Source: Impatiens glandulifera
Lineage: Eukaryota; Streptophyta; Magnoliopsida; Ericales; Balsaminaceae
Length of the DNA stretch: 64,000 bases
Direction: 5' to 3'
Assembly: GCF_907164915.1 (NCBI RefSeq)
Contig: NC_061862.1
Span: forward strand, 61,777,910 to 61,841,909
The translations under genes were made by a program, and so were the position numbers. This document shows, piece after piece, positions 36,671-46,800 of the stretch. The notes beneath the pieces are model-generated. The model was not told the DNA's origin. It made no database searches and saw only the letters and a list, made by a program, of their open reading frames with translations. How positions within the stretch are numbered: the stretch's first letter is position 1; every line of letters begins with the position of its first letter.

Positions 36671-36680
36671 GGTTTAAATC
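36671..36680 (-). promoter_or_regulatory. Weak TATA-like box upstream of aORF-B
   Basis: The minus strand reads GATTTAAACC about 115 bp before the ATG at 36557, the same spacing as the better TATA boxes before the Copia-A extra genes. It is weaker than those and called only by position. Confidence 0.35.
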
Positions 36681-36936
36681 ATGAAGAAGAAAACTAATGA
36701 TTACTCCTACCGTCAAGAATTTCAAAAGACAGTTCCCAATACACAGCATTTAATGTTAGCATGAAATAGAACGTCTAATACTAAATGTACAAGCAAAAGA
36801 TGTCAGAAATATTAGTCATTTCTTGCATATTGAGAGACACGTGTCTTCAATTCTTTTGAGGAATGACTGATTTATTTTTCGGCGGGAAAGAAAACTTAAA
36901 CATAAATCATTAAAAGACAGCAGTCCGAAAAACCGG

Positions 36937-37145
36937 AAGATGAAGAGTCTAATTACACCAGTAGTTAGACATTTTATTCTTCTTTTCACATTTTCAACTT
37001 CTTTTTGAAAATCAGTCTATTAGACGTGTACGTCTAATTATGCTATAACAGCACGTGAGACACGCATGTCTGATTAGACGTGAGCATCCTCTTGCTCATG
37101 ACGTAAAAGCGTCTAACGTCTATTAGACGCATCCGTCTAAGCAAG
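36937..37145. promoter_or_regulatory. Internal TTAGAC/GTCTAA palindrome cluster in Copia-B
   Basis: In the non-coding spacer between pol and aORF-B, outside the LTR, the LTR hexamers recur: GTCTAATTAC and TTAGACAT near 36948-36970, a clear palindrome ATTAGACG/CGTCTAAT around TGTA at 37021-37040, then TTAGACGTGA, GTCTAACGTCTATTAGACG and CGTCTAAG up to about 37140. The cluster is upstream of aORF-B in its direction of transcription. Confidence 0.75.
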
Positions 37146-37328
37146 CAGGTTAAAATAACAAAGACAATGATTTCATATAAAGATGAACCTGCTAAGGTAG
37201 ATGTTCGTCTAAGTAGCTATGTTTTTCAGACTCTGAATCCTTAGGGCAAGTTTAGACCTCTGTCTTTCATATCTGCTCAGTTTCGTTTTGAGCAATACGT
37301 TCCCCCTCAATTTGTGCAAAAAATTACG

Positions 37329-38005
37329 TCAATCAAGATCAACAAGACCTAGCATGTTTCTAAAGTGAGAAAACTTAGCTTCCGGAAGAGGTTTCGTGAA
37401 GATGTCCGTAGTTTGTTGATCTGTAGGAACATGTTCGAGACGGATTTGCTTCTGATTGACGTGTTCTCGGATGAAATGATGCCTGATTTCAATGTGTTTT
37501 GTCCGAGAATGCATAACAGGATTGTAGGATATTGCAATAGCACTTGTGTTGTCGCAAAAAATTGGAGATTCATCAGCCTCAATCCCATAGTCTCTGAGCT
37601 GTTGTTGAATCCACAAAACTTGAGAGCAACAACTACCAGCTGCAAGATACTCTACTTCAGCTGTAGATGTTGCCACAGAAGTCTGCTTCTTGCTGAACCA
37701 TGAAATTAGACGATCTCCATGGAACTGGCAAGTTCCACTTGTGCTTTTTCTATCAATTTTGCATCCTGCATAATCTGCATCTTAGAAACTAATTAAATTG
37801 AAACTGGAATCCTTCGGATACCACAGTCCCACATTTTGAGTTCCCTTCAAATATTTAAGAATACGTTTAACAGCAGTAAAATGAGAGAGTTTAGGATCAG
37901 CCTGAAATCTGCCACAGATACCAACAGCAAATTGAATGTCTGGCCTGCTAGTAGTTACATACAGCAAAGAACCGATGAGACCTCTATATGCTGTAACATC
38001 TATAC
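37329..38005 (-). pseudogene. Copia-B pol, 3' part: end of RT and RNase H
   Basis: Continuation of the Copia-B pol after the Copia-A insertion; the frame continues from the segment at 52068 (…DESGQSI, then DVTAYRGLIGSLLY). It contains YRGLIGSLLYVTTSRPDIQF, then RNase H with STAEVEYLAAGSC, CDNTSAIAI and HSRTKHIEIRHHFIREH, ending ADIFTKPL…GLVDLD. A stop at 37782-37784 falls where the conserved YSDADYAG block begins. RNase H removes the RNA strand during reverse transcription. The last 115 aa (37329-37676) are open and well conserved. Confidence 0.9.
38001..38005. other. Copia-A target-site duplication, left copy (TATAC)
   Basis: TATAC directly before the 3' LTR of Copia-A; the identical TATAC follows the 5' LTR at 52068-52072. 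It marks the insertion point in Copia-B pol. Confidence 0.95.
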
Positions 38006-39245
38006 TATTAGGATCGGGGACGCCCTTGGAGGACCGGGGTGTTTCCGGTTTCTGGAAGGGTGGCCGCTTACAACACACACAACACTCTTTGGTGATAGTC
38101 CGGTTAGAGACTATAACCGTTCTCAGCACTACACAAACTGTTACAGACTCTTGAACCGGGTTCAAGGGCGGAAATGTCTGTTTCAGGTTGAAGCAACGTT
38201 TGCGACTTTAGATGATGTTTTAGAAGGAGTCGGTTTTATGGATATGAATGGACCGGTTTAAGGAGTACGATTAATTTGGTTTGAGGTTAGGCTAAGTAAG
38301 TAAGTAATGAAAGCGAAGGAAAGAACACGAGACTAGGATTTTTATGGATGTTCGGAGCAAACCCTCCTACGTCACCCCTTCTTCTCAGGTTATGAGAAGG
38401 ATCTCCACTAACTCTTAGAGTTACAATAACACTGCCGGTCGAGCCCAACTTCGCTACTCGCCGGTTACACCAACTCACACTTTGATGTAATACAACAACT
38501 CAACACAGCACAATACAGAAAGCTTCCGGTTTTAGACACACCGGTTTTGGAATATAGGAGTTTATCTCTCTAACTTAATGCTTTGATGATTTGTTTTCCG
38601 TAATCTGTGACTTCACAACTGCGTTCGTAACTTGTGTTAAATGAAGACGTTTCATCTCCCTTTTATAGCTGAGAAGAGCCAACGGTCATTTTCTTCTCTC
38701 TCCTTTGGATTGGTTGATCGTTATCACGCCGGTGCAGAGAGGTAGCTTGCACGCTTCACCTTCCTCAACACATGGCAGTCATGCAGGCAGCTCTGAGCAG
38801 AAGATGACATAGTCGGTTTTCAGATTTGGACACGTGTTGGACATGCACCTCAGGTTGTCAACTTCAGATCAATAAAGCATCATTGCTTTCCTCGCATGCT
38901 TCCGATCGGATCTGATCTTCTTTTATTCTTTCAAGACACGTTTCTTTCGTCATGGTACGTCACTCTTGAAGTTTGAATCTTCCGGTTTTGTGTCTTGTGC
39001 AGTATGATCCGGCTGGTATGTAAGTTTCTGTCTTTGCGGACCGGTCGCTTGAGAAAGTGAAAACCGGTTCCTCTGATCTTTAACTTGATCACTTGGAACT
39101 GATTTCTTTGAAGTATAAAAGCAACCGGTTTATGATGCCCCAACCGGTTCATACGCGGTTTTGATCTGTATCTGCACATGAAAGTTAACAGCTGTTTAGT
39201 TCGTCTGGCCGGTTCCAAAAATTAACTTACTTAATTTTTCTATCA
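38006..39245 (-). repeat. Copia-A 3' LTR (1240 bp)
   Basis: On the minus strand starts TGATAGAAAAATTAAG and ends CCGATCCTAATA (the last G mutated; the 5' LTR has CCTAACA). TATA box CTATAAAAGG near 38661-38668. Conserved block 1 is at 38341-38384 and hairpin block 2 at 38150-38166. CCGGTT/AACCGG motifs are frequent. Confidence 0.95.
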
Positions 39246-39397
39246 ATTTCTCCCTTTTTGATTATTTAGAATAAATATTCAAAACTTGTAATGTGTGGCC
39301 GGTTTGAAAATTAACTTACATAATTTTTCTATCAATTTCTCCCTTTTTGATTATTTAGAATAAATATTCAAAACTTGTAATGTGTGGCCGGTTTGAA
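39220..39397. repeat. 89-bp tandem duplication of PPT and LTR edge (Copia-A)
   Basis: Two copies (39220 and 39309) of a block containing the first 26 bases of the LTR (minus strand), the polypurine tract and about 50 bp of flanking internal sequence. The inner copy therefore has a second PPT with an LTR-like start at about 39334. Copia-C has three copies. Confidence 0.92.
39246..39259 (-). other. Polypurine tract of Copia-A
   Basis: The minus strand reads AAAAAGGGAGAAAT directly against the LTR TGATAG. A duplicate lies at about 39335-39348. Confidence 0.88.
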
Positions 39398-39451
39398 AAA
39401 CTTTATTTAGAGACTTGAGTATTTATTATTTTTGAGTTTGAAGAAAATGTT

Positions 39452-40942
39452 TCAAAGACGTGTGTTTGATTTTTGAAGAAGGTGTGTGAAAACTAGCGGA
39501 GAGAAATATGATAAAATATCCGAGTTCAGAAACATAGTTAAACAAAGACTGTTTTGAAAGACAAAAATAGAAAGATTAAGGCTTGGATGGTCCCCCTTGT
39601 GAAGCTCTTTTTCCAGTTCTTTCTCAAGTCGTCTTCTTTCTTCCTCTTCTCTTGCCTTCCACTCCCTGTCGCGTCTTTCAGCGTCAATCAGCATTCCGAC
39701 CCATACACTTGAATGACCAGGAGTCTTTTTGCTGAACCCAAAACCGGCACAGACTGGTTTTGGTGGAGGAAGCGGTGGAGCAATAATTGGTCTGAAGCTT
39801 GGAGTTGCGGTTGAGCCTTCAATTGCCCTTCTCTTCCGCTGGTTAAGTTCTTCAGTGTCCTCTTCTTCTTCTTCATCAAGCGGTTGCACATTCAGCACGA
39901 CTGGTACAACTGCTCTTTGTTCTGCCCGCTTGATTACTTTCGCAACCGCGCTCCGTTTCTTCGTATTCCTTGTGTTCATTGAATGGGACGGTTGAGCCGG
40001 TGGAGGTTCCTGTATATTTGCCTGTTCCTCCTCGTTGCACTTTTGGGCAAGCTCATAATCTTTGTCTTCAATCTCCTTCTGCACCCGTTCCCTTTCCATT
40101 TCTTCTTCTTGCAGCCTCTTAGCGGTTTCAGCATCCGACTCGATTTGCGTTTGAGTCTTGCTGACTTGGAGTTTGGACAACTCCCCAATTTGAATGGCCA
40201 TTGCCTGCAGCATGTCTAATAATGGAGCGGTTGCGGTTTGGATGGACTCGGCGATCAAGGATTTTACTGAGGTCTGCACAGCCGTATCTATCATGGACCT
40301 GATAGATGTTTGAACGGTGTTTGCGATTTCGGTTTGTACAGATCCCCGTATAGTTTTGGATAGATTAGCTTCAGCCGTTGCAATCCTCTCATCGGTTGCG
40401 GTTTTATAACTTCCAAGGCATGAATCAATTGTATCAACCACCGCTTGCTTTATTTGATCGATTTCCGGAGCTTTAGCAGTTTGAGAAGAGTCTTGTTCCA
40501 GGTTTTCCGCCGTTCCGGATGTCTCACCGACCACATAGAATGGCTTACTTTGATGTAGGTCGGCATTATTGAGTTGGCTTCGGCAACCTTTCCTCCACTG
40601 CATATCAAAATGGTCGAGATTTTGTACGAGCTTTTCTCGCACCGCATGGAACCGTTCGGACATTCTCATTTCAATCGGAGTTAGCGTCGCTCCTTCAGTT
40701 TCTTTAAATGCATTCTCCACTGCTTGTAACCGAGCGTTTTCAAGAATTACTGCGGTTTTGCTAAAGGCAGGTTGGATAAGGTTGGTGTGAGCTAACTGGA
40801 GGGCCCTCTCTTCCAGCCTGATGAGTCTGTCCCAATGTTTGTTGCCGCTCAGTCCTAGAGCCATGTCGGATATCTTTGTTTCACACCTGAGCTTTACCCA
40901 CATGAGGTATGGAGCTATCGCATCACTCGCACCCTTGTTCAT
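39452..40942 (-). pseudogene. Extra gene 3 of Copia-A, C-terminal part (coiled-coil region, 496 codons open)
   Basis: Open frame from ATG 40942, but that Met is internal: the homologous frame in Copia-C runs through it, and upstream codons (LFEELLRD) align too. It is the C-terminal half of the about 975-codon gene starting at 42511. Residues 201-235 have repeated VQTS motifs, 260-305 a strongly charged heptad region (predicted coiled coil), 355-372 an acidic run followed by RKRR (possible nuclear signal), 385-397 Pro-rich, and 420-447 a Glu/Arg-rich helix. The original stop is near 39578 (…PSKP in Copia-C); here one G is missing from a G run, so the last 40 codons are out of frame. Such a protein could oligomerise; function unknown. 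Confidence 0.78.
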
Positions 40943-41404
40943 GTCCCTGAGAAGTTCCTCGAACAGGTCATCTTCTTGTTCTGCGGTGAAATGGGACCTC
41001 GTCCCCGGTTATGACTTCTGGTTGATGGCCGGTTTGCAACGTGCCTTTTCCTGTTACCGTCGAGTCTTCAATAAGAACCCCTTTTCCTTTGTTGACCTGA
41101 ACAAAACCTTCAGGTATTGTGGCTGAGTCAGATGGCCCATCTTGAGCCGATTGGTTTTCTGGAGCTGTCTTGCCTCCTACGGAACCAGATGGTTCCTGTT
41201 CTTAAAGATTACCCTCCTGAGCCGGAGGTGTAATGTCTGCTGTTTTGGCCGTTACTTCGACCGGATGTACTTCACTCTGATCAGGTATCGCAACTTGATC
41301 AATTGATTTGCGACGACTTGACACATCGTCCTCTTCGGTTTCCTTTGCAATGTCTTGGACTACGTCCTCAATTGCTTCAGAGGTATTCAAGCCTACGTCG
41401 GCTA

Positions 41405-42511
41405 TTACCTCTTCAATTCGTTTGCTTGGTGACTTGGAGGTTTCAGAGTGTATACTAACCTCTGCTTCCTCCTTTGAAGCTGACTTGTTTTTTTCTGGCT
41501 CCCCGAGGATTCGGTTTGCCTTGGAGAGTTAGATGGAACAGGGGTAGGAATAACGGTGTTGATGGGAATGGGTTGAAAGACGTCTGCGGTTCTTTCTGGT
41601 GGATTATCCGAGGAGAGAGTTTTCTCGGAGTCCGCCGGTTTGTTGGAGCTCTTCCTTGCAGCCGCCTTCTTCCTCCCCTTCGGTTCTTGTGGGGCTTCGG
41701 TTTCAACCGCTTTTCTTTTCGGTTTCTTTTGCTTGGTTACTTCTTCAGCCAGAGCGGAAGAGCTGGTCCCTTTGGACGACTTTGTTCTGGATGACTTGGG
41801 TTTGATCGCCTTCTCCGGTTTCTCAATCATTGACTCTGAGTCGAGAATATTGATGATTGGGAGCGGTTCACCTTCACCCAGTTCCACATTAAGGAACTTA
41901 AGGATTTTGACGATTTGCATTGCGAAGGCCTGAACCCGGCCATCCTTCTTAATTACCATCTGGCAAAATTCTTCGAAAATAACGTATCCCCAGTCTACCT
42001 TGTCACCGCGGACAATGGCCATCAGCATTTTGAGTTTGAGTTTTGTCAGGTTGTCGAAGTTACCTCCTCTTCCCTGAAGTGAGCGGGCGATGACGTTCAG
42101 CAGCCACTTGAACTCCGGTTTAAGCTTGTTCTTCCGGCTAGAGTGAATCACCAGATCCTGATCTGAGAAAGAAATCATCAACCGGACAGCGTTTGATTCT
42201 GCAGCGGTTAGGTCAGTCTTTAGGTCCAGACCGGTGTTGGGCAGACCGAGAGCTTCAGCAAATAACTCTTCGGTGATCAGAATGTCCTTCCCGTTGACTG
42301 TGGCTGAGACCTTCCTCTTTGTGAGCGTTGCCGTCGCCAGAAACTCCGTCACCGCCGCCGGATAAATGGTGAACGGACCAGATAGGAATTCCTCTAACCC
42401 AGAATCTCTTAGAGATTGAAGAACAGCCTTGTTTTTATCATCGGCGTGTTCATCAATATCCGCGAAGTCAACTTGCAACATCCATTGGAATGGAGCTTTG
42501 CTTAGATCCAT
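41405..42511 (-). pseudogene. Extra gene 3 of Copia-A, N-terminal part (family domain plus basic linker, 368 aa open)
   Basis: The ATG at 42511 opens 368 codons. Residues about 10-215 are the same domain as the other extra genes: VDFADID, SGLEEFLSG, a VTEFLATA position equal to EFFQT, ITEELFAEALGLPNTG equal to FHLPTEG, then KVDWGYVIFEEFCQMV. From about 230 the chain is Lys/Ser/Pro-rich (KSSRTKSSKGTSSS, KKPKRKAVE), probably disordered and nuclear. A frameshift near 41500, a TAA near 41200 and a second shift near 41000 separate it from the coiled-coil half at 39452-40942; both halves are in the same register, as expected for one ancestral gene. TATA box at 42632-42640. Confidence 0.8.
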
Positions 42512-42631
42512 GATAGTTTTTTTTTTGAGAAGAAGATATGAAGAACGATGATGATCGGAGAGAAGAAAGCTTTTGAAGATCTGGAAATTTGTAGAGAGAG
42601 AAAGCACATGTGTCGAATGAGATGGTTAGAG

Positions 42632-42640
42632 TTTATATAG
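42632..42640 (-). promoter_or_regulatory. TATA box of extra gene 3 (Copia-A)
   Basis: The minus strand reads CTATATAAAC about 125 bp before the ATG at 42511, giving a predicted 5' UTR of about 90 nt. Confidence 0.6.
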
Positions 42641-43023
42641 ATGACGGTTCCGAACGGTTGGAAGATGAACCGTCGCTTGATGTTTTTGGCGCCAACTTTC
42701 CCTCCAAAAGTTACTGCAGTAACTTTCGGCGGTAAATGCGGAAAAACCATGGGCGGTAAATATTGGTAGGTAAAACCGTGGGCGGTTAAATTTTCAAACT
42801 TTTCATTTTTGCTCGAAGTTCCGGTTTTACTTGAAGACTTGTTAACCGGAAGTTTTTAGGTTAACCTTAAGTTTGTGTATAAGTTTAAGAAAGCGGAAAG
42901 AAAGATATAAATGAGAACCGGAGACTTTGAAGATTAAATATTTCATAAATAAGAATATTGAACATTGAGCGGTTTTGGTCGTACAACAAAATGACCAAAA
43001 ACCGGAAAGGAAAGACAGATAAC

Positions 43024-43784
43024 TTAGTCTTCTTTGAACCAATCCCCTTCCACCATCCTTTCGTACCACTTTTCCACGGTGTTTTCGGGTGACCGTTCCT
43101 CAATCCTTGATATCCACCTGTGCATCATGAGCATGGTGATGGTGTTGGACGGTCCAACCGGAACACCGGTTCCAAGGTTGCGGCGCTTAGACATCAGAAA
43201 CCGAGTGATTTGAGGAGCGAAACTGGTCCTTCCCCTTGCAGCGGTCATGAGCTGCTTCAGTTTGTTGAAGAGGTAGGTTGCCCAGTTGATCGACGAGTTT
43301 CGAATGATGGCTATCATGATGTCGAAAGCCTCCCGGTTGTAGTTCTGGTTAGGCATTCTACCCATGATAGACCTTTGAACCAAGTCATGGAGGACTTGGT
43401 AGTGAGGAGCGAGTGTTTCTTTCTTCCAAAGTCCTTGATCGGAGCGTTGGAAGAAGAGAAAATCTGGAAGAAGTCTTCCTTAGCCGGCAGGAACGGCGTT
43501 GGGAAGTCCGAAAAACCTTCGGTTGGAAGGTGAAAGAAGTTGGCGAATTCCTCTTCGGTAAACCGAAGGAATTGACCGTCGACGATGGTGCGGATGCTGC
43601 CATCATCTAGAACATGACCGTTGTTGAAAAATTCACACACCTCCTCCACGAGGATAGTGTCTGAACCTTTAAGAAAACCTTGAAGTCCCGATTCTATGAT
43701 ATGCTGAAAAATACATTCATAGTATGCACTGTCTTTGACGTCTTCGAAATCGACGATAAGGGTATTTCTGAGTTCGGCCGACAT
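43024..43784 (-). pseudogene. Extra gene 2 of Copia-A, one frameshift (about 250 codons)
   Basis: The ATG at 43784 opens 156 codons to 43314 with the family pattern: IVDFEDVK, SGLQGFLKG, VEEVCEFFNNG, FLRFTEEEFANFFHLPTEG at about residues 72-92. A frameshift near 43380 moves the reading to 43024-43383, which continues with YNREAFDIMIAIIRNSSINW and a C-terminal tail ending KWYERMVEGDWFKED. Total length would be about 250 aa, like aORF-B and extra gene 1. Function unknown. It has its own TATA box at 43888-43895. Confidence 0.78.
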
Positions 43785-43887
43785 TATGCGGAGGAGTGAG
43801 AGAGGCTGAGGAGATTTTTGTGATTTTTCAAGCTCTTGAGAGAAGAAAAGCAGGAAGCATGTTTTGAGAATGGGGGGTTGAGTCCCC

Positions 43888-43895
43888 TTTTATAG
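43888..43895 (-). promoter_or_regulatory. TATA box of extra gene 2 (Copia-A)
   Basis: The minus strand reads CTATAAAAGGGG about 105 bp before the ATG at 43784. It is nearly identical to the LTR's own TATA box (CTATAAAAGG), so it may derive from an LTR promoter. Confidence 0.6.
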
Positions 43896-44230
43896 CTTGG
43901 AACGGTTGAGAGCATTTAATGAGGATATTTGAAAAATCTAGCCGTTTATGTCTGGTCATTAATTATTTTTGATTTTTCAAGAGAATAAAGACATGTCTTG
44001 TCTAATCAAGTCATGCATGCTTTTTGAGAATGACGATTTCTGTTTCCAAGAGTGATTCGTTTTGATTTTATTTTGATACGGCACATTAAATGTTTGATCA
44101 TTTATTATTTTTAAATTTTAACTTAACAGAGGAAAGAAATCTGCTTCATTGATTGATGGACAAAACCGATAGTACAACAAAATTACCGGTTTTGGAAAAG
44201 AGATAAAATAGAACAAAGGAAAAGGACAGG

Positions 44231-44968
44231 CTAGACGTTAGATGACTCAGCCGCTTGATTTCTCTTAGCCTTGACTGCTTCCCACCGATCGACCATCTCT
44301 TGTACTCTTTCCTTGGTGAGCACATGCCTTGGATGGAGGGTTACGAACGGTCCGGAGTGGATGTCCAGACTTGCACAAAAACCGCTCAACTGAGGGGCGT
44401 AGCCGATTTTGTTGGATAGGAGCATCTTCTTCAGGTTGCTGAAGATGATCCAGGACCAGTTAACCGGTGTCCCAACCGTTACAGCAATCATCATCTCGAA
44501 AAGCCTTTGGGTGTAGTAATAGCTTTTCTCTCTGCCCAAAACGGACTTTCCCAGAATCTCACAGAGAAGCTGGTACTTATGAGATAGTTGGCTTTTAGCA
44601 CCCCAGGGTTTAACCGGGATGTCAGATCCTGAGAACCGGCGACACATCTCTTCCATGGTCACCGGGGAGTATGTTAGGTCGGTTACCCCTTCATTGGGCA
44701 AACCGCAGTATACAGCGAAATCCGTCTCGCTGAATAAGAACTTCTGACCGTAGACTTGTGCAACGATTATATCTCGATGCACTTCTTTTCCGGTCTGGAA
44801 GAATTCTTCGACTACTAGGTAGTCAAGAATGAATCTGTTTTCAAGGAAGCTTCTTAGCCCGCTTCTTTCTACGGCTAAGAACATTTCTTTGACTTCGTGA
44901 TCTTCATATTGGTAGATTGAATTAAAATCTGCCAATAGAATCTTCTTTGCTAGGGAGTTGGAGTTCAT
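44231..44968 (-). CDS. Extra gene 1 of Copia-A, intact, 245 aa
   Basis: Intact ORF from the ATG at 44968 (no better in-frame ATG upstream). It is the first gene after pol on the same strand. Family landmarks: LLADFNSI near 11-18, SGLRSFLEN near 36-44, VVEEFFQTG at 52-60, KFLFSETDFAVYCGLPNEG at about 76-94, then VGTPVNWSWIIFSNLKKMLL and a charged end. It is clearly paralogous to extra genes 2 and 3 and to aORF-B but well diverged from each. No transmembrane or signal sequence. Its intactness next to a broken pol is notable. A TATA box lies at 45050-45058. Function unknown. Confidence 0.82.
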   Translation of the reverse strand: MNSNSLAKKILLADFNSIYQYEDHEVKEMFLAVERSGLRSFLENRFILDYLVVEEFFQTGKEVHRDIIVAQVYGQKFLFSETDFAVYCGLPNEGVTDLTYSPVTMEEMCRRFSGSDIPVKPWGAKSQLSHKYQLLCEILGKSVLGREKSYYYTQRLFEMMIAVTVGTPVNWSWIIFSNLKKMLLSNKIGYAPQLSGFCASLDIHSGPFVTLHPRHVLTKERVQEMVDRWEAVKAKRNQAAESSNV

Positions 44969-45049
44969 GTTCTTGAGAGAGAAGGTTAATCTCAAGACTG
45001 ATACTTGTGAATAGTAATCTTGTGAAGTTTTGTGAAGGTTTAAGGGTGG

Positions 45050-45058
45050 TTTATATAG
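45050..45058 (-). promoter_or_regulatory. TATA box of extra gene 1 (Copia-A)
   Basis: The minus strand reads GGCTATATAAACC, about 80-85 bp before the ATG at 44968, with the expected start site about 30 bp downstream. Confidence 0.6.
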
Positions 45059-45664
45059 CCAGGGGTTCGGCTGGATTAATGAGTTTTAAGCATGCTTGAT
45101 GATGTCATCAGTCATTTAATAGACTTTAACTTGTTGAAGTAACTAATGTTTATTTCCAAGGTAAAATCTAATTATTACCAAGATATTAATGATGACAAAT
45201 ATCTATTGACAAGATGTGAGTCTCCCTCTCTTGATGATGGACACATGTCGTCATCTCGATTGTGGTAGACTGTTTTTATTGATTACAGGCTTCATTTTTC
45301 AAAATATGCATGAAAACTCAGTCAGTCATCCCAGGTTAACCGGAGAAGTTCATTCCATCAGACCAGAATGCATTTGTACTAAGCGGTTTTCCATGACCGG
45401 TTTTAGTAGGATGTTTTGCTCCGATTGTGAAGAAACGTTGATTTATGTCAACATTTGTTCATTTTGGATTTATCTTATCCACTTAAACCTGGTTATTTCA
45501 ACCGTATAGTAAATATACATGTGATTTGAAATTATGAAGTAATCGGGCATAACCGGAGACTTCCTCCCGGTTAGCATTTTTGATTTATCAATGGCCTATT
45601 TGAATATGGTTTGAGAAGCGAGAGCTTCTCCCTGAACACATATCCCGGTTTTATACAAGCATAA
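45059..45664. other. Spacer between pol and extra gene 1 of Copia-A
   Basis: About 600 bp without a supportable gene. It is rich in CCGGTT/AACCGG hexamers (for example near 45338-45344, 45387-45402, 45553-45575, 45645) and would contain any promoter elements of extra gene 1 upstream of its TATA box. The plus-strand frame at 45216-45509 has no recognisable features. Confidence 0.6.
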
Positions 45665-46800
45665 TCATGATATCAGTTGATTAAGATTAGTAAGTCCCAA
45701 GATATTTCGAAAGTGAGAAAACTTAGCTTCCTGTAGCGGTTTTGTGAATATATCCGCTACTTGTTGCTCGGTCGAGACATATTCCAGCCGGATGTGTTTC
45801 TCCTGAACATGCTCCCGGATGAAATGGTGTCTTATATCGATATGCTTTGTTCTTGAGTGCAGCACCGGATTGTATGTAATCGCTATAGCGCTGGTGTTGT
45901 CACAGAAAATTGGAGATTCCTTGGCTTCTATCCCGAAGTCCCTTAGTTGCTGTTGGATCCAGAGGAGTTGTGCACAGCAGCTTCCAGCCGCTATGTACTC
46001 TGCCTCTGCGGTTGATGTTGCAACAGATGTTTGTTTCTTGCTGCTCCAAGTAACTAACCGGTCGCCTAGGAACTGACAGGTTCCACTTGTGCTTTTTCTA
46101 TCGATTTTGCATCCTGCGTAATCGGCATCTGAGTAGCTTATGAGGTTGAAGCTCGAGTCTTTTGGGTACCAAAGTCCCACTTCTTGAGTTCCCTTCAGAT
46201 ATTTTAGAATTCTTTTGGCCGCCGTATAATGAGATTGCTTTGGATTTGCTTGGAACCTTCCGCACACTCCAACCGCAAACAAAATGTCAGGTCGGCTGGC
46301 TGTTAGATATAGCAGTGACCCGATCATTCCTCGATAGGCTGTGATGTCAACGGCTTGACCATCATCATCTTTGTCCAGCTTTACGGAAGGACTCATTGGC
46401 GTAGCTGCTTCGGCACATGTATCCATTCCAAATTTCTTCAGTAGTTCGGTTGTGTACTTCGGTTGACTTATGAAGGTTCCGGCTTCAATCTGCTTAACCT
46501 GAAGTCCTAGAAAGAAACTCAATTCTCCCATCATACTCATTTGAAATCTATCAGTCATCATTTTCGAAAACTTGTCACATAATTTTGGATCGGTTGATCC
46601 GAATATAATATCATCAACGTAAATCTGAACAAGTAATATTTGTTCCTTTCTTTCAAATTTGAAAAGTGTTTTGTCTACCGAACCTATTGTAAATTTGTGA
46701 TCAAATAAAAATTGTGTCAATGTATCATACCAAGCTCTTGGAGCTTGTTTTAGACCGTAAAGGGCTTTATTCAGCCGGTAAACATGATTTTCGTGTTCTG
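45665..46800 (-). pseudogene. Copia-A pol, 3' part: reverse transcriptase end and RNase H
   Basis: Open from the frameshift near 46800 to the stop at 45665. It contains LVQIYVDDIIFGSTDPKLC (RT catalytic YVDD intact), LGLQVKQIEAGTFISQPKY, YRGMIGSLLYLTASRPDI, then RNase H with STAEAEYIAAGSC, CDNTSAIAI and HSRTKHIDIRHHFIREH, and the ADIFTKPLQEAKFSHFR end. It synthesises cDNA from element RNA and degrades the template. The pattern is that of the Maximus/SIRE lineage. It is not in frame with the preceding segment because of a one-base loss in a homopolymer near 46805-46811. Confidence 0.93.

Noticed and set aside
45216..45509. 97-aa plus-strand ORF between pol and extra gene 1 of Copia-A
   Set aside because: No recognisable domain, opposite strand to all element genes, and no homologue in the corresponding place of Copia-B.
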